From Ectopseudomonas chengduensis (lineage in GTDB: Bacteria > Pseudomonadota > Gammaproteobacteria > Pseudomonadales > Pseudomonadaceae): DNA of 64,000 bases. Under the pieces are notes generated by a model. The model saw only the letters and a list, made by a program, of their open reading frames with translations. It searched no databases and was not told the DNA's origin. The stretch is taken from positions 372,001 through 436,000 of the forward strand of contig NZ_JACFYZ010000001.1 in assembly GCF_015712065.1 (NCBI RefSeq), in the 5' to 3' direction. This document shows, piece by piece, positions 1 through 15,653 of the stretch. How positions within the stretch are numbered: the stretch's first letter is position 1; every line of letters begins with the position of its first letter. Position numbers and translations under genes: made by a program.

Positions 1-192
1 AACACCGGACTGTTGCCGACCAAGGGGCTGACCCTGCCGTTCCTCAGCTACGGCGGCTCGTCGCTGGTGATCTGTTGCGTGAGTCTGGCGCTGCTGCTGC
101 GTATCGAGTGGGAGCGGCGCAACATCCTGGGTAACGAGGACGTGGATTTCACCGAAGCGGATTTTGCCGAGGAGGTCAGCCATGCGCGGTAA
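1..192 (+). CDS. ftsW: FtsW, lipid II polymerase of the divisome (3' end only)
   Basis: Only the last 63 codons are in the window; the gene enters from the left edge in frame 1. The reading begins [20 protein letters not shown], the conserved end of the SEDS family (FtsW/RodA), followed by the last membrane helix and a short cytoplasmic tail. FtsW is the septal peptidoglycan glycosyltransferase that works with FtsI. The stop codon overlaps the first codons of murG by 11 bases, so the two are co-translated. Position directly before murG-murC-ddlB-ftsQ identifies it as FtsW rather than RodA. Confidence 0.93.
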   Translation, partial: NTGLLPTKGLTLPFLSYGGSSLVICCVSLALLLRIEWERRNILGNEDVDFTEADFAEEVSHAR

Positions 193-1244
193 TGTGCTGA
201 TCATGGCCGGCGGCACCGGCGGTCACGTATTCCCGGCCTTGGCCTGCGCGCGCGAGTTCCAGGCCCGTGGTTACGTCGTGCACTGGCTGGGCACGCCGCG
301 TGGTATCGAGAACGAACTCGTCCCACAGGCGGGCCTGCCGCTGCACCTGATCAATGTCAGCGGCCTGCGTGGCAAGGGCAAGCTGTCCCTGCTCAAGGCG
401 CCGTTCCAGTTGCTGCGTTCGCTGCTGCAGGCGCGTCGTATCGTGCGTGAACTGCAGCCGGTGTGCGTGCTTGGCATGGGCGGTTATGTCACCGGTCCTG
501 GCGGTCTGGCCGCGCGTATGGCCGGCGTGCCGCTGGTGATTCACGAGCAGAACGCCGTGGCCGGTACCGCCAATCGTCTGCTGTCGCGTATCGCCACGCG
601 CATTTGCGAGGCCTTCCCGAACACCTTCGGCGCTTCCGACAAGCGCCGCACCACCGGTAACCCGGTGCGTGAAGAGCTGTTCCTGGAAACGCCGCGTGAG
701 CCGCTGGCCGGGCGCAAACCGAAATTGCTGGTGCTGGGCGGCAGCCTGGGCGCCGAGCCGCTGAACAAATTGCTGCCGGCCGCGCTGGAGAAAATCCCTG
801 CCGATATACGTCCGCAGGTGTTCCACCAGGCCGGTAAACAACATGCCGACATCACTGCGGAGCGTTATCGCGATGCCGCGGTCGAAGCCGAGGTCGCGCC
901 TTTCATCAAGGACATGGCTCGTGCTTATGGCTGGGCTGACCTGGTGGTTTGCCGCGCCGGTGCGCTGACCGTCAGCGAGTTGGCCGCAGCGGGGTTGCCG
1001 TCGTTTCTCGTGCCACTGCCGCACGCCATCGACGACCACCAGAGCCGCAATGCCGAATATCTGGCGAAGGAGGGCGCCGCTGTCCTTCTCCCGCAACATG
1101 CCACTGACGCGGCCACGCTTGCCGCGCAGCTCACCGAGGTTCTGATGCACCTGGAAAAACTCAATGTCATGGGCGCCACCGCGCGTCGCCTGGCCAAGCC
1201 CGATGCCACCCGCACGGTGGTCGATATCTGCCAGGAGGTGATGC

Positions 1245-1252
<8 letters not shown>
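182..1252 (+). CDS. murG: MurG, UDP-GlcNAc:undecaprenyl-PP-MurNAc-pentapeptide GlcNAc transferase
   Basis: MurG adds GlcNAc to lipid I to make lipid II at the inner face of the membrane. The protein is 356 residues, the normal size. The N-terminal glycine-rich loop GGTGGH lies at residues 10-15, and the C-terminal UDP-binding half has the [16 protein letters not shown] segment and the HAIDDHQ motif. The ATG at 182 is preferred over a TTG at 164: it has AGGAGG (168-173) at good spacing and gives the usual MurG N terminus. It overlaps ftsW by 11 bases and murC by 8, indicating a single transcript. Confidence 0.97.
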
Positions 1253-3625
<2,373 letters not shown>

Positions 3626-3628
3626 GCG

Positions 3629-4495
3629 ATGAGCATCGCTCTGCGTTATCAGGACTCGCTGAGGGCTCCGCAACGCGGCAAGCCCGCGCCGCGTGGCGCC
3701 AGCCGTCTGGTGGCCAAGGAGCCGATGCGTCTGCGCATGCCCAAGGCGGATTTCTCCTGGGTGGGACGGCTGCTCTGGCCGCTGCTGCTGGTTGGTCTGG
3801 GCTTTGGCGCCTACGAGGGGGCGTTGCGTCTGCTGCCCTACGCCGACCGCCCGATCGCCCGCATCAGTGTGCAGGGTGATCTGGCCTATGTCAGTCAGCA
3901 GGCGGTGCAGCGACGGATCGCGCCGTATATCGAGGCGAGCTTCTTCAGCGCCGATCTGCGTGGCATGCGCGAGGAGCTCGAGCGCATGCCCTGGATCGCC
4001 CATGCCGAAGTGCGTCGTGTCTGGCCGGATCAGATCGACGTGCGTCTGGAGGAACAACTGCCCATCGCCCGTTGGGGTGACGAGGCGCTGCTCAACAACC
4101 AGGGGCAGGCGTTTGCGCCGCAGGAGCTGGACAACTATCAGCATCTGCCGCAGCTGTCCGGCCCGAAGCGGGCGCAGCCGAAGGTGATGCAGCAGTACCA
4201 GATGCTCAGCCAGTTGCTGCGGCCGATGGGCTTCACCGTGGTCGGGCTGCAGTTGCGCGAACGCGGCAGCTGGTTCCTCTCGGCTACCGAGAACGCCAGC
4301 GGCCAGCGTATCGACATCCTGCTGGGACGTGATCACGTGGTGGAAAAAATGCGTCGTTTCGCCGCCATCTATGAGCGGGAACTGAAAGAACAGAGCGCGA
4401 ACATCGCGCGCATCGACCTGCGTTATGCCAACGGCCTGGCCGTGGCCTGGCGTGAGCCGGTGGAGCCGGCTGCGGCCGAGCAGAAAGTGAATTGA
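3629..4495 (+). CDS. ftsQ: FtsQ, divisome membrane protein
   Basis: FtsQ is a bitopic inner-membrane protein that links early and late divisome proteins (FtsBL complex). The protein has 288 residues: a basic cytoplasmic tail of about 45 residues, one membrane helix (about 48-70, [20 protein letters not shown]), a POTRA domain (about 77-147, starting [18 protein letters not shown]) and the FtsQ beta domain. It starts 3 bases after ddlB and ends 15 bases before ftsA. Confidence 0.95.
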   Translation: MSIALRYQDSLRAPQRGKPAPRGASRLVAKEPMRLRMPKADFSWVGRLLWPLLLVGLGFGAYEGALRLLPYADRPIARISVQGDLAYVSQQAVQRRIAPYIEASFFSADLRGMREELERMPWIAHAEVRRVWPDQIDVRLEEQLPIARWGDEALLNNQGQAFAPQELDNYQHLPQLSGPKRAQPKVMQQYQMLSQLLRPMGFTVVGLQLRERGSWFLSATENASGQRIDILLGRDHVVEKMRRFAAIYERELKEQSANIARIDLRYANGLAVAWREPVEPAAAEQKVN

Positions 4496-4510
4496 GGAGA
4501 GGCTGGACTA

Positions 4511-5758
4511 ATGAATAGCGCGCAGAGCGGCAAGATGATCGTTGGCCTGGACATCGGCACCTCCAAGGTGGTGGCGCTGGTGGGTGAGGTGACGGCTGAC
4601 GGCCAGCTGGAAATCGTCGGTATCGGCACCCATCCGTCGCGCGGGCTGAAGAAGGGCGTGGTGGTCAATATCGAATCCACAGTGGCCTCGATCCAGCGCG
4701 CGGTGGAAGAGGCGCAGCTGATGGCGGGTTGCCGCATTCACTCGGCGTTCGTCGGGGTGGCCGGCAATCACATCCGCAGTCTGAACAGCCACGGTATCGT
4801 CGCCATCCGTGATCGTGAAGTGAGCCCGGCCGACATCGAGCGCGTGCTCGACGCCGCGCAGGCCGTGGCGATTCCCGCGGACCAGCGCGTGCTGCACACC
4901 CTGGCCCAGGATTACGTGATCGATAACCAGGAAGGCGTGCGCGAGCCGCTGGGCATGTCCGGCGTGCGCCTGGAGGCCAAGGTGCACGTGGTCACCTGCG
5001 CCGTGAATGCCGCGCAGAACATCGAGAAGTGCGTGCGCCGCTGCGGCCTGGAAGTCGACGACATCATCCTCGAGCAGCTTGCATCCGCTTATTCGGTACT
5101 GACCGAGGACGAGAAGGAACTGGGCGTGTGCCTGGTGGATATCGGCGGTGGCACCACCGATATCGCCATCTTCACCGAAGGCGCGATTCGCCACACCGCG
5201 GTGATCCCGATTGCCGGTGACCAGGTCACCAACGACATCGCCATGGCCCTGCGTACGCCGACCCAGTACGCCGAGGAAATCAAGATCCGCTACGCCTGCG
5301 CCCTGGCCAAGCTGGCCGGCGCCGGCGAAACCATCAAGGTGCCGAGCGTCGGTGATCGCCCGCCGCGCGATCTCTCGCGCCAGTCCCTGGCCGAAGTGGT
5401 CGAGCCGCGTTACGACGAGCTGTTCACACTGGTTCAGGCCGAGCTGCGCCGCAGCGGTTACGAGGATCTGATTCCCGCCGGCATCGTCATGACCGGCGGC
5501 ACGGCGAAGATGGAAGGCGCGGTCGAACTGGCCGAAGAAATTTTCCACATGCCGGTTCGACTGGGCGTACCGCACAGCGTCAAGGGCATGGGCGACGTGG
5601 TGCGCAACCCGATTTATTCCACCGGTGTGGGTTTGCTGTTGTACGGGCTGCAGAAGCAGAACGACGGCATTTCCATGTCGGTGGGCAGTCCTTACCAGGA
5701 CGAAAACAAAACCCCGGTACTCGAACGCATCAAGCGTTGGGTGCAAGGCAATTTCTAA
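4511..5758 (+). CDS. ftsA: FtsA, actin-like membrane anchor of the Z ring
   Basis: FtsA tethers FtsZ to the membrane and recruits later division proteins. The protein has 415 residues with actin-fold ATP-binding segments VGLDIGTSKVVALVGE (N-terminal), LVDIGGGTTDIAIF (middle) and GIVMTGGTAKMEG. The C terminus IKRWVQGNF is the amphipathic helix that inserts in the membrane. A GAGGAG ribosome site lies at 4495-4500. ftsZ begins 42 bases downstream. Confidence 0.97.
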   Translation: MNSAQSGKMIVGLDIGTSKVVALVGEVTADGQLEIVGIGTHPSRGLKKGVVVNIESTVASIQRAVEEAQLMAGCRIHSAFVGVAGNHIRSLNSHGIVAIRDREVSPADIERVLDAAQAVAIPADQRVLHTLAQDYVIDNQEGVREPLGMSGVRLEAKVHVVTCAVNAAQNIEKCVRRCGLEVDDIILEQLASAYSVLTEDEKELGVCLVDIGGGTTDIAIFTEGAIRHTAVIPIAGDQVTNDIAMALRTPTQYAEEIKIRYACALAKLAGAGETIKVPSVGDRPPRDLSRQSLAEVVEPRYDELFTLVQAELRRSGYEDLIPAGIVMTGGTAKMEGAVELAEEIFHMPVRLGVPHSVKGMGDVVRNPIYSTGVGLLLYGLQKQNDGISMSVGSPYQDENKTPVLERIKRWVQGNF

Positions 5759-5800
5759 ATTTGCAGTAGGCGTTACAACTAGAAAGGAAGGAGAGGGATC

Positions 5801-6994
5801 ATGTTCGAACTAGTAGATAACATTCCGCAAAGCGCGGTTATCAAAGTAATCGGTGTCGGTGGTGGCGGCGGCAACGCAGTCAATCACATGGCCGTCAGCA
5901 ACATCGAGGGCGTCGAGTTCATCTGCGCCAATACCGATGCGCAGGCGCTGAAAAACATCGGCGCACGTACCGTGCTGCAGCTCGGCCCGGGGGTGACCAA
6001 AGGCCTGGGTGCTGGCGCCAATCCGGAAGTCGGTCGTCAGGCCGCGCTGGAAGATCGCGAGCGCATCGCCGAAGTGCTGCAAGGCACTGACATGGTGTTC
6101 ATCACCACCGGCATGGGTGGCGGTACCGGTACCGGCGCTGCGCCGGTGATCGCTGAGGTGGCCAAGGAACTGGGCATCCTCACCGTGGCCGTGGTGACCC
6201 GTCCGTTCCCGTTCGAGGGCAAGAAGCGCATGGTCATCGCCGACGAGGGCATCCGCGCGCTGTCCGAGAGCGTCGACTCGCTGATCACCATCCCCAACGA
6301 AAAGCTGCTGACCATCCTCGGCAAGGACGCCAGCCTGCTGTCCGCCTTCGCCAAGGCTGACGACGTGCTGGCCGGCGCCGTGCGCGGTATCTCCGACATC
6401 ATCAAGCGTCCGGGCATGATCAACGTCGACTTCGCCGACGTGAAAACCGTGATGAGCGAAATGGGCATGGCCATGATGGGCACCGGCTGCGCCAGCGGTC
6501 CGAACCGTGCGCGTGAAGCCACTGAAGCCGCCATCCGCAACCCGCTGCTGGAAGATGTCAACCTGCAGGGTGCGCGCGGCATCCTGGTGAACATCACTGC
6601 CGGTCCGGACCTGTCGCTGGGTGAGTACTCCGATGTGGGTAACATCATCGAGCAGTTCGCTTCCGAGCACGCCACCGTCAAGGTCGGCACCGTGATCGAC
6701 GCCGACATGCGCGACGAACTGCACGTCACCGTGGTCGCCACCGGCCTCGGCGCGCGCATGGAGAAGCCGGTCAAGGTAGTCGACAACACCGTGCAGGTCG
6801 CCGTCAGCCAGCCGGTTGCCCAGCAGCCTGCCGCGCAGCCGCGCGGCGAGCAGTCGGTCAACTACAAGGACTACGAGCGTCCCACCGTGCAGCGCCAGAG
6901 CCATGGCGGTGCGGCCACTGCAGCCAAGCTCAATACCCAGGATGACCTCGATTACCTGGATATTCCGGCTTTCCTGCGTCGCCAGGCTGATTGA
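5801..6994 (+). CDS. ftsZ: FtsZ, tubulin-like division GTPase
   Basis: FtsZ polymerises at midcell to form the Z ring. The protein has 397 residues. The tubulin signature GGGTGTGAAPV is at about residues 105-115, the T7 loop region (NVDFADVKTVM) follows, a variable Gln/Pro-rich linker begins near 335, and the conserved C-terminal peptide DYLDIPAFLRRQAD binds FtsA and ZipA. A strong AGGAAGGAGAGG ribosome site lies at 5785-5796, consistent with high expression. Confidence 0.98.
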   Translation: MFELVDNIPQSAVIKVIGVGGGGGNAVNHMAVSNIEGVEFICANTDAQALKNIGARTVLQLGPGVTKGLGAGANPEVGRQAALEDRERIAEVLQGTDMVFITTGMGGGTGTGAAPVIAEVAKELGILTVAVVTRPFPFEGKKRMVIADEGIRALSESVDSLITIPNEKLLTILGKDASLLSAFAKADDVLAGAVRGISDIIKRPGMINVDFADVKTVMSEMGMAMMGTGCASGPNRAREATEAAIRNPLLEDVNLQGARGILVNITAGPDLSLGEYSDVGNIIEQFASEHATVKVGTVIDADMRDELHVTVVATGLGARMEKPVKVVDNTVQVAVSQPVAQQPAAQPRGEQSVNYKDYERPTVQRQSHGGAATAAKLNTQDDLDYLDIPAFLRRQAD

Positions 6995-7045
6995 TGGAAT
7001 TTATCAGGAGTATATGGGTGATTGGTGTTCAGCAAAGGTCGGTTC

Positions 7046-7054
7046 TGCTATCAT
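7046..7054 (+). promoter_or_regulatory. Candidate extended -10 promoter element for lpxC
   Basis: The 111-base gap between ftsZ and lpxC contains TGCTATCAT, a TGn-extended -10 box, 51 bases before the lpxC ATG. No well-spaced -35 box is visible, which is acceptable for extended -10 promoters. This is inference from sequence only. Confidence 0.4.
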
Positions 7055-7087
7055 TCCCGACCATTGTTGAAAACAGTTCGCAACTAG

Positions 7088-8017
<930 letters not shown>

Positions 8018-8043
8018 ACCTACTCTCTTTCCAGCTTTATTTG

Positions 8044-8069
8044 AGGCCACCTTCGGGTGGCCTTTTTTA
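8044..8069 (+). terminator. Rho-independent terminator after lpxC
   Basis: A 7-bp GC stem GGCCACC/GGTGGCC with a TTCG tetraloop is followed directly by TTTTTT. It lies 27 bases after the lpxC stop. Confidence 0.93.
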
Positions 8070-8172
8070 TGGCCGGTCACTCTGTGGAGTGGGATTTGGG
8101 GTGAGGGTCTTTGGCGCCATTTGTCTGGCGCCTGCATCGAAACGAGTTTTACCGACGAGCGGAACGGTGGGC

Positions 8173-8628
8173 TTATTGGTCTTTCTGCGTGTGGCTGGCC
8201 AGGCGCTCGAGTGCCGCGCGTAGCCTGGGGTCGCTGATACCTTCGGCCGTTGCCTGGATGCTTTGTGCGGCGCTATTCGACAAGTGCAAGGTGCGACCGG
8301 TTCCACGATTCTGGCCGCCTTGAGGTTGCACCTTGAACATGATTTTCGTTAAGGTCGCGAATTCTTCGAGTGCCTGTAGTTGTCGTTGCAGTCTTCTTTG
8401 CTGATAACGCAGGCGTGTTGCCCAGTGGCCATCGGTCACGATCAATAACAAGCAGCCGTCGCGCCAGGACGCTACATGACAGTGTTCCCGGGCAGCAGGC
8501 TGTAGCTGGCTATCGACAAGACGCTGCAGGTGGGTAAGGCGTTGCGCCTGACCGAACAGCGCTTTCAGGGGCTTGGCTTCGCGTAACAGCTTAGCGGGTG
8601 CCTGGGCCGGCAAGGGACGAAACGTCAT
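8173..8628 (-). CDS. dciA: DciA-like DUF721 protein, replicative helicase loader
   Basis: DciA proteins are the ancestral loaders or operators of the DnaB helicase in bacteria lacking DnaC. The 151-residue protein starts MTFRPLPAQAPAKLLREAKP and has the DUF721 core (about 25-95), including the HCHVASWRDGCLLLIVTDGHWATRLRYQ stretch written here in two parts: a basic strand and the W-A-T-R-LRY motif. The C-terminal tail is Ser/Arg-rich and probably disordered. It lies between lpxC and the M23 gene, as PA4405 does in P. aeruginosa. It is divergent from the M23 gene with 78 bases between starts. Confidence 0.82.
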   Translation of the reverse strand: MTFRPLPAQAPAKLLREAKPLKALFGQAQRLTHLQRLVDSQLQPAAREHCHVASWRDGCLLLIVTDGHWATRLRYQQRRLQRQLQALEEFATLTKIMFKVQPQGGQNRGTGRTLHLSNSAAQSIQATAEGISDPRLRAALERLASHTQKDQ

Positions 8629-8706
8629 GGCAGGAAGCCTTAAGTTGCAGAGCCGTCATGGTAGCAGAGCGTGCTGCCGGCCTGTGTTCTGCGAAAAGGG
8701 GAAGCC

Positions 8707-9627
8707 ATGCATATCATCTTGCTCAATAGCCGTCACGGTTCGGCGCGAACGATCAATCTGGACCTGCGCTGGTTGCTGCTCTCGGTTGTCCTGCTGCTGG
8801 TCCTGAGTCTTGCTGCCGGTGCTGCAATGGGCGCCAAGTGGTTGACCGCCGAGCCGGTGGTCGACACCTCGCTGGTCGAAGCCCTCGACCAGCAGCGCGA
8901 GCAGGTCGGCGCCGTACGCCAGGACGCACAACGTCAGCTCGACGCCTTCGCTGTGCATGTTGCCGAGTTGCAGGCGCGTCTCACCCGGCTCGATGCCCTG
9001 GGTGAGCGCCTCACCGAACTGGCAGAACTGGACGCCGGTGAGTTCGACTTCTCCCTCAGTGTCGGTCAGGGCGGGGCGGAAGATCCGCTGGGGGCTTCGG
9101 CCTATGCGCCGCCGCCTTTCATGAACGCCCTGGATGAGCTGGCACTGCGCGTGGAGAGTCGCGAGCAGCAGTTGGAAGTGCTGGAGCAACTGCTTGGCGA
9201 GCGCCGCCTGAGTGAAGCGGAAACACTGTCCGGTCGCCCGGTCTTGCAAGGTTATGTGTCGTCACCTTTCGGCCGTCGTGTACACCCGCTGACCGGCCGC
9301 GCCAGTGTCCACAAGGGCATCGATTTCGCGGCCAAGCCTGGCAGTGACGTGGTATCGGTTGCCGCTGGTGTGGTGACCTTTTCCGGCAGGAAGAATGGTT
9401 ACGGCAATACCGTGGAAATCAGTCACACGGATGGCTACGTCACGCTCTATGCCCACAACCAGAGCAATACCGTGCAGATCGGCGATTTGGTGCAGCGCGG
9501 CCAGACCATCGCCAAGGTCGGCCGCAGTGGTCGCTCCACCGGTTATCACGTGCACTTCGAAGTCAGCAAGGATGGCCGACAGGTCAATCCCGCCCTCTAT
9601 ATCGCGCGTGCCAACGGCGTCGAGTGA
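8707..9627 (+). CDS. M23 family metallopeptidase, membrane-anchored
   Basis: A probable peptidoglycan endopeptidase, or a LytM-type activator. The 306-residue protein has an N-terminal membrane helix (about 14-41), a coiled-coil region (about 58-100 and 137-165) and a LytM domain (about 180-300). Metal and catalytic residues are complete: H202 and D206 in VHKGIDF, and H281/H283 in GYHVHFEV, so an active enzyme is expected. The ATG at 8707 follows AAAAGGGGAAG; an earlier in-frame start at 8671 is less likely. The same gene precedes secA in other pseudomonads (PA4404). Confidence 0.88.
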   Translation: MHIILLNSRHGSARTINLDLRWLLLSVVLLLVLSLAAGAAMGAKWLTAEPVVDTSLVEALDQQREQVGAVRQDAQRQLDAFAVHVAELQARLTRLDALGERLTELAELDAGEFDFSLSVGQGGAEDPLGASAYAPPPFMNALDELALRVESREQQLEVLEQLLGERRLSEAETLSGRPVLQGYVSSPFGRRVHPLTGRASVHKGIDFAAKPGSDVVSVAAGVVTFSGRKNGYGNTVEISHTDGYVTLYAHNQSNTVQIGDLVQRGQTIAKVGRSGRSTGYHVHFEVSKDGRQVNPALYIARANGVE

Positions 9628-9865
9628 GTCAGGGGCGATGGCTGGCCTTGAAATGCCAGCATTCATCCCCATATAAAGTTTCACGCCGCGCCCCTGGCTG
9701 ACCGGGGATGCGTGGCCTGCGCCATCACACGGCAGCAACGGGCTGACAACGTCACTTTCCTCCCTGAGTTTTCCGGGTAGAATGCCCCCTTCGCCCGCAG
9801 CCATGCTGGCTGCCAGGTCGCGATTTGCGCCGACCTCCATCCATTCGCCGGAAGATCCTGTCGAT

Positions 9866-12601
<2,736 letters not shown>

Positions 12602-12664
12602 TCACCGGCCCGTTTGGGACGCTTGCAGTAGCGGGCGCTTCGGCTATGCTGCCAGCGCCCTGAC

Positions 12665-12699
12665 AACGCCGCGAACGGTTCAGCCGCTCGCGGCGTTTT
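12665..12699 (+). terminator. Probable terminator after secA
   Basis: A perfect 10-bp stem AACGCCGCGA/TCGCGGCGTT with a 13-base loop, ending in TTTT. The short U tract makes it weaker than the one after lpxC. Confidence 0.65.
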
Positions 12700-12753
12700 A
12701 CCATCTCACCCGGTCGCCGAAGCGATCACCGCACATCTGAAGGAGCGCATCTC

Positions 12754-13971
12754 ATGGCTGTTGGTCTTGGCCCGCTGTCTACCCTGCACCCGGTTCCTGG
12801 TTTCGAGCTGGGCATCGCCTCAGCCGGCATCAAGCGTCCCGGGCGCAAGGATGTGGTGGTGATGCGCTGTGCCGAAGGTTCGCGTATTGCCGGGGTGACC
12901 ACCACCAACGCCTTCTGCGCGGCGCCGGTACTGATCACTCGCGAGCGCCTGGGTGGTGAAGTGCGCTATTTGCTGACCAATACCGGCAATGCCAATGCCG
13001 GCACCGGCGCCGATGGCCTGGCCCGTGCGCGCCGTGCCTGTGCACGCCTGGCCGAGCTGACCGGTGTAACCGAAAGCGCCGTACTGCCGTTCTCCACCGG
13101 TGTGATCGGCGAGCCGCTGCCGGTGGAGAAGATCGAGTCCGCGTTGCAGGCGGCGCTGGATGATCTCAAGGCCGACAACTGGGAAGCGGCCGCCACCGGC
13201 ATCATGACCACCGACACCCTGCCCAAGGGCGCCAGCCGGCAGTTCCAGCACGACGGCGTGACCGTTACCGTGACCGGTATTTCCAAGGGCGCCGGCATGA
13301 TCCGGCCGAACATGGCGACCATGCTCGGCTACATCGCCACTGACGCCAAGGTCGCTCAGGGCGTGCTGCAGGATCTGGTGCGCGACGCGGCGAACAAGTC
13401 GTTCAACCGCATCACCATCGACGGTGATACCTCCACCAACGACTGCTGCATGCTGATCGCCACCGGCCAGGCGGCCCTGGCGGAAATCACCGAGGCCTCC
13501 GGCGAGTTGTTCGCCAAGCTCAAGCAGGCGGTATTCGAGGTGTTCATGGAGGTGGCGCAGGCCATCGTCCGTGACGGTGAGGGCGCGACCAAGTTCGTCA
13601 CCGTGCAGGTCAATGGCGGTGGTACCCATCAGGAGTGCCTGGACGTGGCTTACGCGGTGGCTCATTCGCCGCTGATCAAGACCGCGCTGTTCGCCTCCGA
13701 CCCGAACTGGGGGCGGATCCTCGCTGCTGTCGGCTATGCCGGCGTGCCGCAGCTCGACGTGAGCAAGATCGACGTGTTCCTCGGTGAAGTCTGCATCGCC
13801 AGCAAGGGTTGCCGTGCGACCACCTACACCGAAGAGCAGGGTGCGGCGGTGATGGCCCGTGAGGAAATCACCATCCGTATCGAGCTGGGCCGTGGCAGCT
13901 GCAGCGAGACCATCTGGACCACCGACCTGTCCCACGAGTACGTCAAGATCAACGCCGAATACCGCACCTGA
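12754..13971 (+). CDS. argJ: ArgJ, glutamate N-acetyltransferase / amino-acid acetyltransferase
   Basis: ArgJ transfers acetyl from N-acetylornithine to glutamate (cyclic arginine pathway). The protein has 405 residues. The autocleavage site is in [14 protein letters not shown], with Thr189 as the nucleophile that becomes the N terminus of the beta chain. The KGAGMIRP and DGEGATKF segments are also typical. A GAAGGAGCG ribosome site precedes ATG. Whether it is mono- or bifunctional cannot be decided from sequence here. Confidence 0.96.
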   Translation: MAVGLGPLSTLHPVPGFELGIASAGIKRPGRKDVVVMRCAEGSRIAGVTTTNAFCAAPVLITRERLGGEVRYLLTNTGNANAGTGADGLARARRACARLAELTGVTESAVLPFSTGVIGEPLPVEKIESALQAALDDLKADNWEAAATGIMTTDTLPKGASRQFQHDGVTVTVTGISKGAGMIRPNMATMLGYIATDAKVAQGVLQDLVRDAANKSFNRITIDGDTSTNDCCMLIATGQAALAEITEASGELFAKLKQAVFEVFMEVAQAIVRDGEGATKFVTVQVNGGGTHQECLDVAYAVAHSPLIKTALFASDPNWGRILAAVGYAGVPQLDVSKIDVFLGEVCIASKGCRATTYTEEQGAAVMAREEITIRIELGRGSCSETIWTTDLSHEYVKINAEYRT

Positions 13972-13990
13972 TCGCGTCCTGCTCGTTCGT

Positions 13991-14028
13991 ATTCCCGTGC
14001 CTCATGACCCCATGACGCGCGGGAATTT
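13991..14028 (+). terminator. Possible weak terminator or hairpin after argJ
   Basis: Arms ATTCCCG and CGGGAAT are separated by 22 bases and followed by only two T residues. It may stop or slow transcription between argJ and the GST-like gene. Confidence 0.3.
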
Positions 14029-14085
14029 GCTATTCGGGAGGCAGGCTTTTAACGTCGAGTGACTTCATGCCCGAGGACGCGCGAG

Positions 14086-14718
14086 ATGGCCCTGAAACTG
14101 GTGATTGGCGACAAGAACTATTCCTCCTGGTCGTTGCGTGCCGCGCTGACGGTCGAGCTGGCTGGAGTGGAATGTGAAGAAGTGCTGGTGCGCCTGTATC
14201 AGCCCGACAGCCGCGCGCAATTGCTGCGTCATTCGCCCACCGGCAAGGTGCCTGTGCTGCTCACCGAGCAGGGACCGGTGTGGGATTCCCTGGCGATAGC
14301 CGAATATCTGGCCGAGTGCTACCCCGAGGCGCAGCTATGGCCGCAGGATCGCCAGGCCCGCGCCTTGGCGCGTAGTGTCTGTGCGGAGATGCACAGTGGC
14401 TTCAGCGCTCTGCGCAGCCACCTGCCGATGGATCTGGCGCGTGACAAGGCACTGACCGAGCTGCCGGACGCGGCGCAGGCGGATATCGATCGTATTTGCG
14501 CGATCTGGGCCGATTGCCGTGAGCGCTTCGCCACTTCAGGCAACTATCTGTTCGGTCAGGCCAGCATTGCCGATGCCTTCTATGCGCCGGTCGCCGCGCG
14601 TCTGCGCAGTTATCATGTGGCGCTACCGACAACGGCAGCGGCCTATGTCGAAACCATCTACCGCTGGCCGGCGTTCCGGCGCTGGTATCAGGCAGCATTG
14701 CAGGAGGTAAAGGGGTGA
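14086..14718 (+). CDS. Glutathione S-transferase family protein
   Basis: The 210-residue protein has the GST fold: an N-terminal thioredoxin-like domain (about 1-80) with the likely glutathione-activating Ser in NYSSWSLRAAL and the cis-Pro segment TGKVPVL, then an all-helical domain. The substrate is unknown; resemblance to zeta/maleylacetoacetate-isomerase-like GSTs is only general. The start at 14086 (ATGGCCCTGAAACTG) is preferred over 14059. Its stop overlaps the start of the Nudix/ThiE gene by three bases. Confidence 0.8.
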   Translation: MALKLVIGDKNYSSWSLRAALTVELAGVECEEVLVRLYQPDSRAQLLRHSPTGKVPVLLTEQGPVWDSLAIAEYLAECYPEAQLWPQDRQARALARSVCAEMHSGFSALRSHLPMDLARDKALTELPDAAQADIDRICAIWADCRERFATSGNYLFGQASIADAFYAPVAARLRSYHVALPTTAAAYVETIYRWPAFRRWYQAALQEVKG

Positions 14719-15653
14719 AGCGTGTGCATGTCGCAGCAGCGGTGATTCGGGGTGTCGATGGACGCATCCTGATCGCCAGGCGACCCGATGACAAACACCA
14801 GGGCGGTCTGTGGGAGTTTCCCGGCGGCAAGGTGGAGGACGGTGAGGCGGTGCGGGTCGCCCTCGATCGTGAACTGCAGGAGGAACTGGGGATTCGTCCG
14901 CAGGCTGCGCGCCCGCTGATCCAGATTCGCCACGACTATCCGGACAAGCAGGTGTTGCTGGACGTCTGGGAAGTGTCGGCCTTCAGTGGCGAGCCGCATG
15001 GCGCAGAAGGCCAGCCCCTGGCCTGGGTCAGTGAGCGGCAGTTGCTGGAATACGAATTCCCCGCCGCCAACAAGCCCATAGTCGCCGCGGCGCGCCTGCC
15101 TGATCGCTACCTGATCACCCCGGATGGCCTGGAGCCGAGTGAGCTGCTGGCCGGCATCCGCAGTGCTCTGGCGCAGGGGGTAAGGCTGATTCAGCTGCGC
15201 GCGCCGAACATGTTCGACCCGCAATACCGCGACCTGGCTGTCGACGTGCAGGGCCTGTGTGCCGGCAAGGCGCAACTGATGCTCAAGGGGCCGCTGGAGT
15301 GGCTGGGGGATTTTCCCGCGGCTGGCTGGCACCTGACGGCCGAACAGCTGCGCAATTACGCCGCCAGCGGCCGCCCTTTCCCTGAGGATCGCTGGCTGGC
15401 GGCGTCTTGCCATAATGCCGATGAGCTGGCGCTGGCCACGCAGATGGGCGTGGACTTCGTCACCCTGTCCCCCGTGCAGGCGACCGCGACTCATCCCGAA
15501 GCGCAACCGCTGGGCTGGGACGCTGCAAGCGAGATGCTGGCCCATTTCAACCTGCCGGCTTATCTGCTGGGCGGCGTGGGCCCGGCCGATATCGAACGCG
15601 CCTGGCAGATTGGCGCCCAGGGCGTGGCCGGTATCCGCGCGTTCTGGCCGTAG
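14715..15653 (+). CDS. mutT: Nudix hydrolase / thiamine phosphate synthase-like fusion (MutT-type)
   Basis: The 312-residue protein has two domains. Residues 1-130 are an 8-oxo-dGTP-type Nudix hydrolase with a full Nudix box (G-x5-E-x7-RELQEELGI, about 39-61). Residues about 135-312 resemble ThiE/TenI TIM barrels (LRAPNMFDPQYRDLAVD, GVDFVTLSPVQATATHP, YLLGGVGPADIERA). This fusion is the usual form of MutT in pseudomonads. The ThiE-like half probably lacks full thiamine phosphate synthase function, but that is inference. GTG start after a perfect AGGAGG. The TAG stop lies in the end of a repeat element. Confidence 0.85.
   Translation: MKRVHVAAAVIRGVDGRILIARRPDDKHQGGLWEFPGGKVEDGEAVRVALDRELQEELGIRPQAARPLIQIRHDYPDKQVLLDVWEVSAFSGEPHGAEGQPLAWVSERQLLEYEFPAANKPIVAAARLPDRYLITPDGLEPSELLAGIRSALAQGVRLIQLRAPNMFDPQYRDLAVDVQGLCAGKAQLMLKGPLEWLGDFPAAGWHLTAEQLRNYAASGRPFPEDRWLAASCHNADELALATQMGVDFVTLSPVQATATHPEAQPLGWDAASEMLAHFNLPAYLLGGVGPADIERAWQIGAQGVAGIRAFWP

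Noticed and set aside
9628..9865. A secM-like regulator upstream of secA
   Set aside because: The gap has no frame with a signal peptide and arrest-type motif. The M23 gene occupies the usual upstream place.
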